Of a DNA stretch of 64,000 bases, positions 1-10,984 are shown in pieces. The notes below the pieces were generated by a model that searched no databases, was not told the DNA's origin, and worked only from the letters and a program-made list of their open reading frames with translations. Position 1 is the first letter of the stretch. Every line of letters begins with the position of its first letter. The stretch lies in NCBI RefSeq assembly GCF_003265705.1, contig NW_020312785.1:18442968-18506967 (forward strand), in the 5' to 3' direction. Source of the DNA: Callorhinus ursinus (lineage: Eukaryota > Chordata > Mammalia > Carnivora > Otariidae). Made by a program: the position numbers and the translations under genes.

Positions 1-160
1 GACATCAATATGATAATGCAACTTAGTTTAATACATATGTTTATATTCCTATAACCTTACATAACTTATGAAAATAATAACAATCTTTCCCATAAACCTA
101 GCATAAGAAATTTAGCAAACTCTAAATAACTACATTTGTCATACAATAATTATATTCAGG

Positions 161-668
161 TGTTACACAAAATATGCTTGCTGTGATAGCATGCGAAAAT
201 GGCCAGAAATTCTTCTACTCCTATATGCGCCCTGCCTTTTGTAATGTGACTTTGCAGCTCTATCCATTAAGAGTTGGAATCCATTCTTCCAAACCTTGAA
301 TATGGGCTTGGTCATGGGACTTGCTTTCAGCAAATGGATATTATCAAAGGTGACATAAGATGAGGCTGGAAAAACATTGCACCAGAATTTCTCTTGCTGC
401 CTTTGGGTATACTGCCATAACTGAATGAGTCCATGTTAATGTGCTGGATGATGAGAGACACGTGCCAAAGTCATCCCCATCACCCTAGCTTGTAATATCA
501 AACCAACTGCCAGATACGTGAATTAGGCTATGTAAAAACTTCTAGCACTAGACAGCTAGGCCAGAGAAGAAGAACAAGTCAGGCAAACTACAGAATCATA
601 AAAAATAACAAATATTTATTTTTTAAAGCAAATTTTTATGTCACATAGCAAAAGCTAACATACAAAAA
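161..668 (+). mobile_element. 5' LTR of an old MaLR/MLT1-like element
   Basis: The segment contains the phrases typical of an MLT1-class (ERVL-MaLR) LTR: a 'gacttgctttcagcaaatgg' block, 'ctggatgatgagagacacgtg' near 445 and a terminal 'agcaaaagctaaca' near 647. The same blocks recur in the same order and orientation at about 2230-2827, as expected for two LTRs of one element. The start at a TG near 161 is an estimate. The copy is heavily diverged. The family name rests on recalled consensus, so the exact subfamily is open. Confidence 0.55.
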
Positions 669-2148
669 CTGGTACCTGAAAGTAGGTATTACCATAATAA
701 AACCTAAAATAAATGATACTGGCTTTGAATTCAGGCTGTCGATGAAAGCAACTTTTCATAAGGGCTGGAAAAATGGTGAACAAGGTTAGGTCACAGTGGG
801 ACATTTGGCAAAACTTTCATCTGCAGGAACTTGGATGATAGAAAATGTACCAGAAGAAGTTGTGGTTCTATTTAAGGACATTTTTGGACAGAATGCTAAA
901 AGTGTCAATTGACTTCTTTTAGCTGAACTTAGTAAAATATGGAAAACAAGATGAGCTAAAAAATGAACTGTTTTGTTTTTAAGAATTTAGAAGAAATGAA
1001 AAGTCATCCAGGACTTGCTATGTTAAGAAACAAAATTGTGTTTTGTCTTCAGTCTCTCAAGCTGTTAAAAATTCACGAGGTAGGAAATAGCCTTAAGTGG
1101 AAAGATAAAATCAAGGGTGTGGATAGAAGGCCCTTTGTAATAATTTCTAAAAGTAATAAGTTAAACAAAAGAGACCTCAGGAAAATGCAATAAACTCCTA
1201 ATACTTCTAAGGACATTTTTTTTCCCCCCAAGCAGCCTGACACATAAAAAGCAGAGAGAGGTCTATCTTGAAAAGAATTAGATGTAAATTTTAGGAGTGG
1301 AGAATTTTAGGAATGACAGAGTTGTGAATGAGGTTTATGGGTAATCCATGAAGTTTTTAAGACCATTATACTAAAAAAAGAACTGCCAGTTTGGGCTAAA
1401 AGAGATTGCAATAATTCAAAAAGAGTAAGATTTCTAGGCTCATAACATTCTATGGATAGAAATCGGAATGAGGGGACGCCTGGGTGGCTCAGTAGGTTAA
1501 GCATCTGCCGTCAGCTCAGGTAATGATCCCAGGGACCTGGGATGGAGTCCTGTGTCAGGCTCTCTGCTCAGCAGGGAGTCTGCTCTTCCCTCTGCCTGCC
1601 ACTCCCCCTGCTTGTGCTCTCTCTATCTCTCTGACAAATAAATAAATGAAATCTTAAAAAGAAAAATCAGAATGAGAATCATGACCATTTCATGTGTAAA
1701 GATACAGAAATCCAGATGTGGAGCCAAGAGTCGCAGAGAATAGTGGACAAGAAAAATCACTCTCAAGCAGAAGTGGACTCTAACCACAGCACATTCCCAG
1801 ACCCAGACTAGGGGAATCTTTTAATGTGTGTCTGGATGGATTTCAGAATTGGTACAAACCAATGACTGCTCTGTGCCTCCCATTCCTCTCATTTTTGATT
1901 AGAGGCAACTATTGTGGTTATTTTGTTCCCACCTCACTTTTTTATATTAGGTTAATTGGCAGCAGACAATTTATGTTTTTGGTTCACAGTTGTCTGGGTG
2001 AAGAGCACATGCATCCAGTGAGTTGCATCCATATGTAGCCTAGAAGCAGATCATGAGAACCTGGACTTCAAGCCAGATGCCATAAATGGGAGTAACTTTT
2101 GGCATTTGGGAAGGGTGAACATATTTTACACATAGGAAGAATAAATTT
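669..2148 (+). mobile_element. Internal region of a MaLR/MLT1-like retroelement
   Basis: This sequence lies between two similar LTR-like blocks in direct orientation. It resembles the non-coding internal region of MaLR elements, for example 'cagaagaagttgtggttcta' near 850, the 'agaatttagaagaaatgaaa' stretch near 981 and 'acctcaggaaaatgcaataa' near 1173. MaLR elements are non-autonomous and lack retroviral genes, and none is seen. The short open frames at 963-1193 and 1826-2038 are chance frames within it. A SINE interrupts it at 1473-1663. Confidence 0.5.
1473..1663 (+). mobile_element. Carnivore SINE (CanSINE, tRNA-Lys derived)
   Basis: A full-length forward SINEC: tRNA-like head 'cgcctgggtggctcagtagg', body, CT-rich linker and an 'aaataaataaatgaaatc' tail. 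A 13-bp target-site duplication with one mismatch flanks it (aaatcggaatgag at 1460-1472, aaatcagaatgag at 1664-1676). It would have been mobilised by L1 machinery. It sits inside the MaLR internal region and is therefore younger than it. Confidence 0.95.
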
Positions 2149-2827
2149 GTGGTCAGAAGTCAGTCTGGGGTAGATTATAAAAATTGCTGCAAATGTTTCA
2201 TCTGTTTAACATATCCCTACAATTTAATTTTATTGGTCCTCCATCAAGAGGTAGAGTTTATTTCTTTAAAAAAAATTTTTTTTTATTTTAGAATTAGAGA
2301 AAGAACACGAGTGGGGGGAGGGGCTCAATTCCAGGACCCTGAGATCATGACCTAAGCTGAAACCAAGAGTTGGATGCTTAACTGACTGAAGCACCCAGGT
2401 GCCCCTAGAGTTTATTTTTTGAATCCAGTTCTTGAATCTCTGCTTGGTAATATGACTTGCTTTTGGCCAAATGAGATGTTAACAAATATGACAGAAGCAG
2501 AAGTTCTAAAGGACTTGCATATTGGAACTTGCTCCTATTTGCTGTATTTGAACCTTTGCAATTAACACCATGTGACCAAGTCCAGGTTACTCTGTTGGAT
2601 GGTGATAGCCAAATCATCTCCATCACCCCAGGTAACATTTTTGAGCCAACTGGCTGAGGCCATCTGACACCATCCAGCTTTAGCTGAGAGTCCACATAAA
2701 ACAAACAAAACAAAACAAAACAAAAATCTGCTTAGCTAATTCATTATTTCGTATGAAATAATAAAATTATTGTTTGAAACCACTAACTTTTGAGGTGGTT
2801 TGTAATCCATTAATAGCTAACTGATAG
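2149..2827 (+). mobile_element. 3' LTR of the MaLR/MLT1-like element (SINE-interrupted)
   Basis: It matches the block order of the left LTR: 'ccatcaagaggtagagttta' at 2241, 'tgacttgcttttggccaaat' at 2453, a 'ggatggtgatagc' block near 2597, then 'aataataaaattattg' and 'ggtggtttgtaatcc' leading to the terminal 'atagctaactgatag' near 2811. A reverse SINE with its own target duplication splits it at 2264-2405. Without the SINE and one target copy it is about 525 bp, close to the left LTR. The left boundary is approximate. Confidence 0.6.
2264..2405 (-). mobile_element. Carnivore SINE, older subtype
   Basis: Reverse SINEC with 'agcacccaggtgcccc' at the head end and a T-rich tail end on the left. 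The body carries the 'gaaaccaagagttggatgct' variant seen in older carnivore SINE subtypes. Direct repeats tagagtttattt at 2252-2263 and 2406-2417 are its target duplication. It lies in the 3' LTR of the MaLR element. Confidence 0.93.
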
Positions 2828-3695
2828 ACTACATTACTTATTGTGAAAAGATCAAAAGGACGATGCACAGTTCCTTTAAACCAAAATTAACAAGCTAATC
2901 GAATTCATTGAAAGAGTTACCTAGATTAAAAAGAATGTTAACAGTTGAGGATACTTACAATTTCTCTGTATTTATTTAGCAAATATTAAATATTTCAAAG
3001 AAGCTTTCACTAGCCCATTTAATGATTATAAGTTATTAGCTTAATGGTTATTTAAAAGTAATATTTCATGTCTAGAAATCAACCTTCAGCATCACAGTTT
3101 GACTTTTCTTGAACTTGGAGAGGATTCTTTTTCTTTAAGGAACAGCATATTTAAAGCATAAAAATCCAGGTTTTACTTATCTCCTTTAAATTTAAGAGCT
3201 CATATAATTTATTAATGCCTTCCTCAGGAAGGCAAAGGTATACAAATTTGTTTCCTCAGGAAATACTTAACATACAATGAAAGAACCTTATCACACTTTT
3301 GATCATGCTAGGGAACTTTTGTGTTACCTCTTCCCTCCAGAATATGTCCTTTTTCTTAGTTTTACTTAGATATTGAGACCGGATGAGACTGTATAAGCTC
3401 GTGAACTGTGGGGTATGGAGTTTATGTTTAAAGAATATTTCTACCTATTTTTTCCATATAAAAGAGAGGAAATTATAGACTTTTACAGATATCCTAACAG
3501 AAGATCATGAAGCTTCACTTAAGCCAGCAGATCATTCCCATTCCATCTACCTTCTGATGTCAACACACTTTTCAGGCTGCTTCAAATAAGTGTTGAAATC
3601 AAAGCAAGACCCCCTGTTCTCTAAGCCATGCCAAATCTGCTTCTATTTCTTTAATTATTTATAAACGTTTCCATTCTTTTCACAACAGAACTGTT
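2828..3695. other. Unique AT-rich sequence
   Basis: Between the MaLR element and the short SINE I see AT-rich sequence without a convincing ORF, repeat or splice-framed exon. It contains a local duplicated phrase ('cctcaggaa' at about 3222 and 3255), which is probably chance. Confidence 0.4.
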
Positions 3696-3795
3696 TTTTT
3701 TTTTTAAGATCTTATTTTTAGGTAATCTCTACACCCAACATGGGGCTTGAACTCACAACTCTGAGATCAAGAGTTGCATGCCACCCAGATGCCCC
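3696..3795 (-). mobile_element. Short carnivore SINE, older subtype
   Basis: A 100-bp reverse copy reading 'taatctctacacccaacatg', then 'gagatcaagagttgcatg' and ending 'cacccagatgcccc'. It lacks the long CT-rich linker of younger copies. Imperfect flanking repeats (aacagaactgttt and aacaataaaactgttt) suggest the insertion site. The short form and divergence indicate an old insertion. Confidence 0.85.
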
Positions 3796-4964
3796 AACAA
3801 TAAAACTGTTTTAATTAGGTATTCCTATATTACATAAAAATGAGGTTTTTGTATTCTATAAACCTTTAAGAATACTTCCAAAATAAAATGAGATTTGGTC
3901 AACAAAGTACAATTAGGGACCTTGGATTGTTTGAAACTAAAGCCCTTCCTTCTGTAAAGATGAAAGAGAAACTTTTCTTAGTAACAAGCAACAACATACA
4001 GAAGTGGTAATATTTGACAACGATAGGTGGTTATAGAAAGGCAGAGAGAAGTAGGAACCAAAAATGATTCCCATATTCTTCACTTTAGCAACTTAGAGGA
4101 AATTTTTGCTGTTATTTATGGGAAGGGAAAATGAAGGAGGAAAAAATTTAAGGGATGAGGGGGATGAAAACTCAGTTACATTTTAAATGCTTGTGATACA
4201 TCCAAATAGAGATATCAAGTAGGGAGATGGATATATGAAGTCTGGATCTCAGGAGAAAGTTCAGGGCTGGATATATAAATTTGGAAGAGTTAATAGCTAA
4301 CAGAAGAGATAAGATCATTCAGGGAGAGAGTTTAAGGAGAGACCACAATTAGGCTTAAAACTGAGCCCTAGGAAATAATTTGACAGAAACCCACAGAAGG
4401 CCAGTATTTGGAAACTCCTATATTTTTATTTAGGACACTGATGTACTCAAAGGAATTCTATGGGAGATGAGAAATATGTACTAGGATCAGTCAACAATGA
4501 CATGTTTATCACAATAGAGAAAAACAAAAAAGAAGATTTACCTGTCTAAGCTGGAAAAAAAATTGAGTAAATTATGAATGTCCTTATGATATAATTCAAT
4601 TAAGGGTGTAAAAAAATCTCAGTATAGTAGAATTATTTAGCATAGAAAATTGTTGATAACAGTAATAAGAAGAAGCAGACTATAAAATATGTATAATATA
4701 ATACTATTTAAAATTAAATATAAACACAAAATAAAAAAAGAGTAGAAGTACATATCAAAATTTTGTATGGTTATTCCTTGACAGTGTGAATATAGCTATT
4801 TCTGTGCTTTTTTCCCCTTTGTTTTGTAGTAAAGTTTTACACATTGAGTATAATCATGGTTGAAAAAAAAGTTATCTGAAGCATTAAAATGGAAAATAAT
4901 AATCACATACTAAACAATAGTAACAAAGGATAGGTAGGTGGAAATTTTTGTAGAAATAGCATTA
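3796..4964. other. Non-coding stretch, partly old repeat of uncertain family
   Basis: The left part is unremarkable. Positions about 4180-4390 contain 'catccaaatagagatatcaa', 'gagatggatatatgaagtct' and 'actgagccctagg', wording that I associate with a common, old mammalian interspersed repeat whose family I cannot name. The rest is AT-rich with no ORF of interest. Confidence 0.35.
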
Positions 4965-5082
4965 TAATTGTTGGGTGCTTAGTTTTTGCTGAGTGCTATG
5001 CTCTGCTAAGTGTTTTATGTGGATTATCTCATGTAATTCTTATAAAAATCATATAAGATGGGACTACTATTACCTTTTTGAA
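4965..5082 (-). mobile_element. MIR SINE fragment
   Basis: The order 'gctgagtgctatgctctgct', 'gtggattatctcatgtaatt', 'ataagatgggactactatta' follows the reverse complement of the MIR core (…cacttactatgtgccaggcact … atctcatttaatcc … aggtactattatta). MIR is an ancient tRNA-derived mammalian SINE. Both ends are eroded. Confidence 0.6.
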
Positions 5083-5145
5083 TTTTAAAAATAATTCATT
5101 AAGATTTTATTCTTAAAACAGTAAAATTGAGAAGCAAGGGCAAAA

Positions 5146-5744
5146 ATGAACTATTGGGATTTCATCAAGATAAAAATCTTTTGCACAGCAAAAGAAACAG
5201 TAAACAAAACCAAAAGACAACTGACAGAATGGGAAAAAATATTTGCAAATGACATATCAGATAAAGGGCTAGTATCCAAAATCTATAAAGAACTTATCAA
5301 ACTCAACACCCAAAGAACAAAATCCAATCAAGAAATGGGCAGAAGACATGAACAGACATTTTTCCAAAGAAGACATCCAAATGGCCAACAGACACATGAA
5401 AAAGTGCTCACCATCGCTCGGCATCAGGGAAATCCAAATCAAAACCTCAACGAGATCACCTCACACCAGTCAGAATGGTTAAAATTAACAAGCCAAGAAA
5501 CGACAGATGTTGGCGGGGATGCGGAGAAAGGGGAACCCTCCTACACTGTTGGTGGGACTGCAAGCTGGTGCAACCACTCTGGAAAACAGTATGGAGGTTC
5601 CTCAAACAGTTGAAAATAGAGCTACCATACGATCCAGCAATTGCACTACTGGGTTTTTACCCCAAAGATACAAATGTAGGGATCCAAAGGGGTACGTGCA
5701 CCCCAATGTTTATAGCAGCAATGTCCACAATAGCCAAACTGTAG
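5146..5744 (+). pseudogene. L1 ORF2 C-terminal remnant (frameshifted)
   Basis: The frame starting at 5146 begins [18 protein letters not shown] and matches the ORF2p segment downstream of the reverse transcriptase domain. It leaves frame near 5320, and the ORF2-like reading resumes in another frame with [20 protein letters not shown] (about 5502-5561), the cysteine-rich region of ORF2p, through FIAAMSTIAKL and a stop at 5744. The endonuclease and RT domains are absent because of 5' truncation. The frameshift, stop and truncation make it a dead remnant. Confidence 0.85.
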
Positions 5745-5944
5745 AAAGAGCCAAGATGTCCATCGACAGATGAATGGATAAAGAAGAGGTGGTATATATA
5801 CACAATGGAATATTATGCAGCCATCAAAAGGAATGAGATCTTGCCATTTGCAACGACGTGGATGGAACTGGAGGGTGTTATGCTGAGTGAAATAAGTCAA
5901 TCAGAGAAAGACATGTATCATATGACCTCACTGATATGAGGAAT

Positions 5945-6335
5945 TCTTAATCTCGGGAACAAACTGAGGGTTGCTGGAGTGGTTGGGGGTGGGAGGGATG
6001 GGGTGGCTGGGTGATAGACACTGGGGAGGGTATGTGCTATGGTGAGCACTGTGAATTGTGCAAGACTGTTGAATCACAGATCTGTACTTCTGAAACAAAT
6101 AACACAACATATTTTAAGAAAAAAGAAAAAGAAGAAGATAGCAGGAGAGGAAGAATGAAGGGGAGTAAGTCAGAGGGGGAGACGAACCAGGAGAGATGAT
6201 GGACTCTGAAAAACAAACTGAGGTTTCTGGAGGGGAGGAGGGTGGGGGGATGGGTTAGCCTGGTGATGGGTATTGAGGAGGGCACATTCTGCATGGAGCA
6301 CTGGGTGTTATGAACAAACAATGAATCATGGAACA
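5945..6335 (+). repeat. Repeated G-rich module in the L1 3'UTR
   Basis: Two related blocks occur in tandem. The first (about 5955-6050) reads 'gggaacaaactgagggttgc', then 'gtgggagggatggggtggct' and 'gtgatagacactggggaggg'. The second (about 6205-6310) reads 'gaaaaacaaactgaggtttc', then 'gtggggggatgggttagcct' and 'gtgatgggtattgaggaggg'. They are separated by an A/G-rich 'aagaaaaagaagaagatag' linker. This looks like an internal duplication of the L1 3'UTR carried by the source family. Confidence 0.7.
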
Positions 6336-6504
6336 CTACACCAAAACAAATTATGTAATATATGGTGATTAACATAACAATAAAAAATTAAAAAAAAACT
6401 AGCTGTGTCTACAGCAGAATCCAAGTAAGCATCCATGTAAGAATAATGACTTATTTAACAGATCAGTATTTACTTGTAAGCTTCATTTTTTTACCTTAAT
6501 CATA

Positions 6505-6601
6505 TAGCACTGGGTGTTATATGCAACTAATGAATCAATGAACACTACATCAAAAACTAATGATGTACTATATGTTGGCTAATTGAATTTAAATTAAAAA
6601 A
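6505..6601 (+). mobile_element. Short L1 3' end (second copy)
   Basis: Reads 'agcactgggtgttatatgca', 'aacactacatcaaaaactaa', 'tgatgtactatatgttggct', then an A-rich tail. This is the last ~95 bp of a carnivore L1. Possible 7-bp target duplication aatcata at 6498-6504 and 6600-6606. It is an independent, extremely truncated insertion 3' of the larger copy. Confidence 0.8.
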
Positions 6602-6817
6602 TCATAACTATAATCTCATATACAAAAATATATTTGTGGGTATGGATTAACATGATGAAAACAATTTTTTGAGGACGATGAGAGTATAGAAGTTACCTCA
6701 GAGATAATCTGATCTAACAGCTTCATTTTATAGATCAGAACGTTCAGCCCAAAGAGAAAATTCTGGCTGATAATAGCACCAGAAATAGAAATGCCCCATG
6801 CTGGAGCTCTTTTCTTC

Positions 6818-7284
6818 AGCTGACCTTAAAGTGTGATCTAGGGATCCATGAGACCTTTGACAGGATCCACAAGGTCAAGACTCATTCCATAATAATACCA
6901 ACATGTTATTTACCTTTTTCACTCTCATTCTCTCATGAATTTATCATAGCGTTCCAGAGGATACATTCCATATGACTTCATAACAGACTGAAAGCAAAAG
7001 CAAATATGCAAATACAGCCAGACAATTAAGCTAGACAATAAAGATAGGTACAAAAATGTAAAACAATATCACTCTTCTCAATTATATGTATTTTTGTAAA
7101 ACACACTTTTCATAAAAATGTAATCATGTCCACATGCAATGTTTTTTATTTTAGTTAGTAAACATTTCAAAATTTTCTGGTTTAATTTCTAGTATAGTAA
7201 ATATCAATAGGTACGGTACCTTGGGGTCCTCAATAGCTTTATTAATTTAAATGTATCTTAAGGTCATTAAGTTTGAAACTGCTT
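6818..7284 (+). mobile_element. hAT-type non-autonomous DNA transposon (MITE)
   Basis: Starts 'cagctgaccttaaagtgtga' and ends 'aagtttgaaactgct', degenerate inverted ends like the cagtggttctcaaac of hAT MITEs. In between it has 'cataataataccaacatgtt', 'ctttttcactctcattctct' and 'cttggggtcctcaatag', in the order I recall for a common eutherian hAT repeat of the Charlie/Tip100 group. No transposase is encoded. The family name was not verified. Confidence 0.6.
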
Positions 7285-8494
7285 TATTAAAGAATATTTA
7301 CTTATGATGTTTTTAAGCTTTGTTCCTATTAGTAAAATGATACCATTTTTTTAAAATAAAAATGATACCATAATTTTAAAAATATGAAAATATTTAATAA
7401 AATATTAAGTCTAATAAAAATTAATAAATAAAATTAAATAAATATTAATAAATTTACTAAATATTCAATAAATATTTAGTTTCAAATTTTTATATATCCT
7501 AAGATTTTTCTTAATATTTTTGTATATGTGACCAAGAAAAGACTGCCATATTATAGTGAAATTTATATCTACAAATCCCATATTTCAATGTTTAATCATG
7601 CTTTTCAATGATTAAATTAAATCTTACATTAAGTGTATTTTTTCTTATTTTCCTACAGAATATTTCAGCACAGAAAGCAATTTCATAACCTAAGTTAGAT
7701 TACTTCTCATCTTTATAACTAATTTAAATCATATTTCTCAAAGTTAAAGAAGCATATTGTTTCAGGAAAATTAGATGCTTTCCCTTGGTATTATGGCACG
7801 CTTAAAATATATGCTAATATTGCAGTGAGAATCATTATTGGGTTTCTCTATATAGCACTGAAAGGAAAAACAATTAAAATTGCTTTCGAGTATCAATAAT
7901 TCATGAGGGAAAAGTCTATCCCTACTAAACTATATCTTAAAAAAATCTTAGTGAGGCAAGAGGGAGCCTCCTGAATCTCTCCCAGGAGAGAAGCCCTTCC
8001 CTCCACTTTATGAGGGAGTTCATTTCAAGCTGCCCTTGGGCTTCTAAAATAGCTATATATCTTACTATTCTTAATCTGTCTTCTCTAGCATCTTAAAAGT
8101 AGAAGTGAAACCTTCACAAGAAGCCACTTTTAAAAGTAAATACATACATACATACGTATACACATACATGCATGCATGCGTAGGGAATACCTTCTGCCGT
8201 TTTTGATTAACCAGCATAGCACCTAGCATGATGCCCTCCCTGTTGCAAGAGCCAGTAGATAGCCATTTGGACACTCCAACCCCATCTATGCCGTAGATAT
8301 CCCATCACTCCAGCTCTTCTTAAATCTCCCACTTGCTTGAAACCTGGGGTTTTCTAAATGATTTCCAGGCCAGCTACCATATCTGATTTTTAATAGGAAT
8401 CTCTAAAGTGAACTATAATTTGAAAATACGTAATCAAGGACACTGTGGGATTCTCAGCTTTAGGCAGTATGTTCTGTCGGGTAAAAGAAAGCTC
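7285..8494. other. AT-rich non-coding stretch
   Basis: Includes an A/T low-complexity run at about 7345-7485 made of aaataaat/attaataa units and otherwise unique sequence. I see no exon or recognisable gene. Confidence 0.45.
8138..8182. repeat. (TACA)n-like simple repeat
   Basis: Imperfect tetranucleotide run of taca, then catg units ('acatacatacatacgtatac', 'atgcatgcatgcg'). Likely variable in length between individuals. Confidence 0.85.
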
Positions 8495-8690
8495 TGGCAA
8501 ACAGCAGACCCAGATCTTTTCACCAGCTGTGCCCCCAACTTGTTCTATAATTTCAGTCAAGTCACTCTAGCAGCCATTGTCTGTTTCACCAGTGGAATCT
8601 ACAGAAGTCCTAGCCTGCCTGACTCCCTAACAATGATCATGTGAGGATTAATGAGATAAAGGCTGTGGAACTATTTTGTTCCCCTGGGGA
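8495..8690 (+). mobile_element. Possible MIR fragment
   Basis: 'agctgtgcccccaacttgtt', 'agtcaagtcactctagcagc', 'gtctgtttcaccagtgg' and 'gtgaggattaatgagataaa' follow the forward order of the MIR consensus (agctgtgtgacc, aagtcacttaacc, cagtttcctcatctg, gaggattaaatgagat), but identity is weak. Confidence 0.4.
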
Positions 8691-8699
8691 AAGATACTC

Positions 8700-9119
8700 A
8701 GAAAATAAAGGTATTAGAGAAAATCTCTGGATATGGCTTTCAAGAACTCAGATTCCCAAGTCTCATGTTGTATGCATGTTTTCCAGCAATTAGATTATTA
8801 TTGCTTTTTCTTTAGCGATGAAAACAATACCAAAAACCAATCTCCTTTTGAAATAGAACAAAGAGAGCACACTCTTCTTTTGTTTCTTTCGTGTAAGATG
8901 AATTTTCTGAGTACCACGAACTGGCAGCTTTACCCTCAAATGCACTCACATCTGTTGACTGGACCTGAGTTTTACACACCCAATTGCACATTGTTTAATT
9001 GCCCATCTCTGCCAGTAGCATAAATATATTATATATTTATATTTTAAGCTCCTGTATATATTTGTACATACGTATAAATATGTATTGATTCTGCTTTTAT
9101 TGAGTTTTGTGCTGCAAAT

Positions 9120-9155
<36 letters not shown>

Positions 9156-10945
9156 TGGTCCTATCTGTGCATTTTAACAGAAATAAACCCCCTCAAGCTT
9201 TCTGTTTAAAATCATGCCCACAGGCATAGACTGTGAGGCATGCCTGCTATGATTTCACCTTCACATACTTCAAAAGAGTGTGTGCATGTTTGTGTTTGGG
9301 GAATGGATGATACGGGGAAAGGGGGATGACGAAGAAGGTCTTTGTAGATGTAAAATATTCCCTGTGTATTATTCAACATCTAAATATCTGAATTTAATGC
9401 TTTCATATGGCTCTTCAATTTCAAATGCTGGGTTTTGACCATATTTTATCATGGCCTAATTTGATATTATCCCATCACCAAATATCCTAGGAACACTTTC
9501 TCTCATACATCAATCTCTCAAAGAATGGATAAATTGCTCTTAACTCCACATTAAGGCTAATGAAAGCTTTTGAAGAAGTTGCAAAGTATTGAAAAATGAG
9601 ATTTAGCATAAAAATGCCTTCCAAATAAACCACAAAAAAATGCCTTCTGTGACGGTCTGTGGTGAAGGAACCTGCTGGCTCTGTGGTACTGACATCAGGA
9701 ATTCCAACAGCTCCTTCTGAGTTGGGGAGATAATTGCTTCAATAGAGTTCATAAACTCACAAGCTCAATTCAACCAGTAAAAAATCCTAAGTAAACGTTG
9801 CTGGAAAATAAAATCTCTGTGCATGGAGGTTGCTGTGTTGCAACATGGAGGATTACTAGTCTGAAGACTGTCAGTTTTGAAACCTAAAGCAATGCATTAC
9901 CCTGCAGGGCCCCATCCATGCCAGCTAAAACAGATGTAGCATATTTGTTTCTGGAGTGTACTCTGCTAGGGAAAAATGCCTCTTTTTTCACCCTTTCTCA
10001 TTTAAAGATTGAAGGTTAAGAAAAATAAAACTTGTTTTCCCGTTGAGATGTATGCTACATTTCAGTATTGAATAAATGTGCATGACTTCTTTATTGAGGC
10101 TGAAAATAAGGTAGGGTATTAACACAAGAACATTATCACAATTCACACTGTAGTATTAGCACTTTCTACTATTGAAAAGTGGATTTATTTTAATATGAGT
10201 GGAGATAATGAAAATATAACAGTTAGGAAAGAATTCACCATATAGGGCGAACATTCAACCTACCGCTAATATTCTAGCCAGAAAAATAAACCCCAAACAG
10301 CAAAGTAACTGTGAAATTCACATTTGTTCATTGACTGTGAAATGAAATCTATTGCTAATAGTCTAAAGCTTTTACAGTTTTAAATATACTTAAAAACTGA
10401 ATAATAGTTATATCCTTTATATAAAGTCATATTTCCCAAAAAAGAAACAAAACAAAGCAAAAAAGTGGAAAACCTACACAAGTCAAAGACCACATCAATT
10501 ATAAATAAGTTAAATTAAGTCTATCCCCCAAACTAAATCAGGACTAAATCATTTAAATTCTTTAGAAATTTTAATTTCATTAATAGAGGATATTAAATTT
10601 AAAAAAATGATATGTTTAAAGCAAATTTCCCCTTCTTGATAGAAAAACTTTCAATAACTTATTTTACATGTAAAAGCTTCTTAACCTTTGTGATCTACTT
10701 TTTTCTTGCCATGATTATAGGAATAAATCAGTGATGGGACTGAGGCATTCTGTTGGAAACAATGCAAGAGTGTTAAAAAATAATGTAATTTATCTAAAAG
10801 GAAATGAAAATCAGAGGAACTCTATTCTAGAAGCCTAAAAGGAAAATGAGTCATACCCTTCCAATGTTTACACTGGGCCATGATGGTTAGACAATAACCT
10901 TGGAGGTTAACAGGCACTGTAATACCACATGATCTCTTACTAGAT
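8700..10945. other. Unique non-coding sequence
   Basis: No transposon boundary or exon recognised. A frame of 96 codons (8733-9023) has no recognisable motif. Contains a (CAA)n tract, AT-rich tracts near 9020-9085 and repeat-free sequence at about 9640-9930, which could be conserved but cannot be tested here. Confidence 0.4.
9121..9155. repeat. (CAA)n microsatellite
   Basis: Uninterrupted run of about eleven caa units directly after 'gctgcaaatta'. Probably length-polymorphic. Confidence 0.97.
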
Positions 10946-10984
10946 AATGTATCACAGTAAAATGAATGGTGATCTTAGAATCAA

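Larger units (their letters stand above)
5130..6390 (+). mobile_element. Carnivore L1 (LINE-1) 3' end, 5'-truncated
   Basis: Contains the C-terminal part of ORF2 (about 5146-5930), a long purine-rich 3'UTR and an A-rich tail at about 6380-6400. The 3'UTR ends with the carnivore motif 'gcatggagcactgggtgtta' (6291-6310) and 'ggtgattaacataacaataa'. Compared with the full-length family this keeps only about the last fifth of the element. It was never capable of autonomous movement. No clear target duplication was found. Confidence 0.93.

Noticed and set aside
1473..1540. tRNA-like sequence at SINE heads
   Set aside because: All tRNA-like stretches belong to tRNA-Lys-derived SINEs. No intact cloverleaf with a free acceptor stem was seen.
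9121..9155. Regular CAA array as a CRISPR-like or coding polyglutamine repeat
   Set aside because: It is a plain trinucleotide microsatellite with no spacers and no surrounding open frame.
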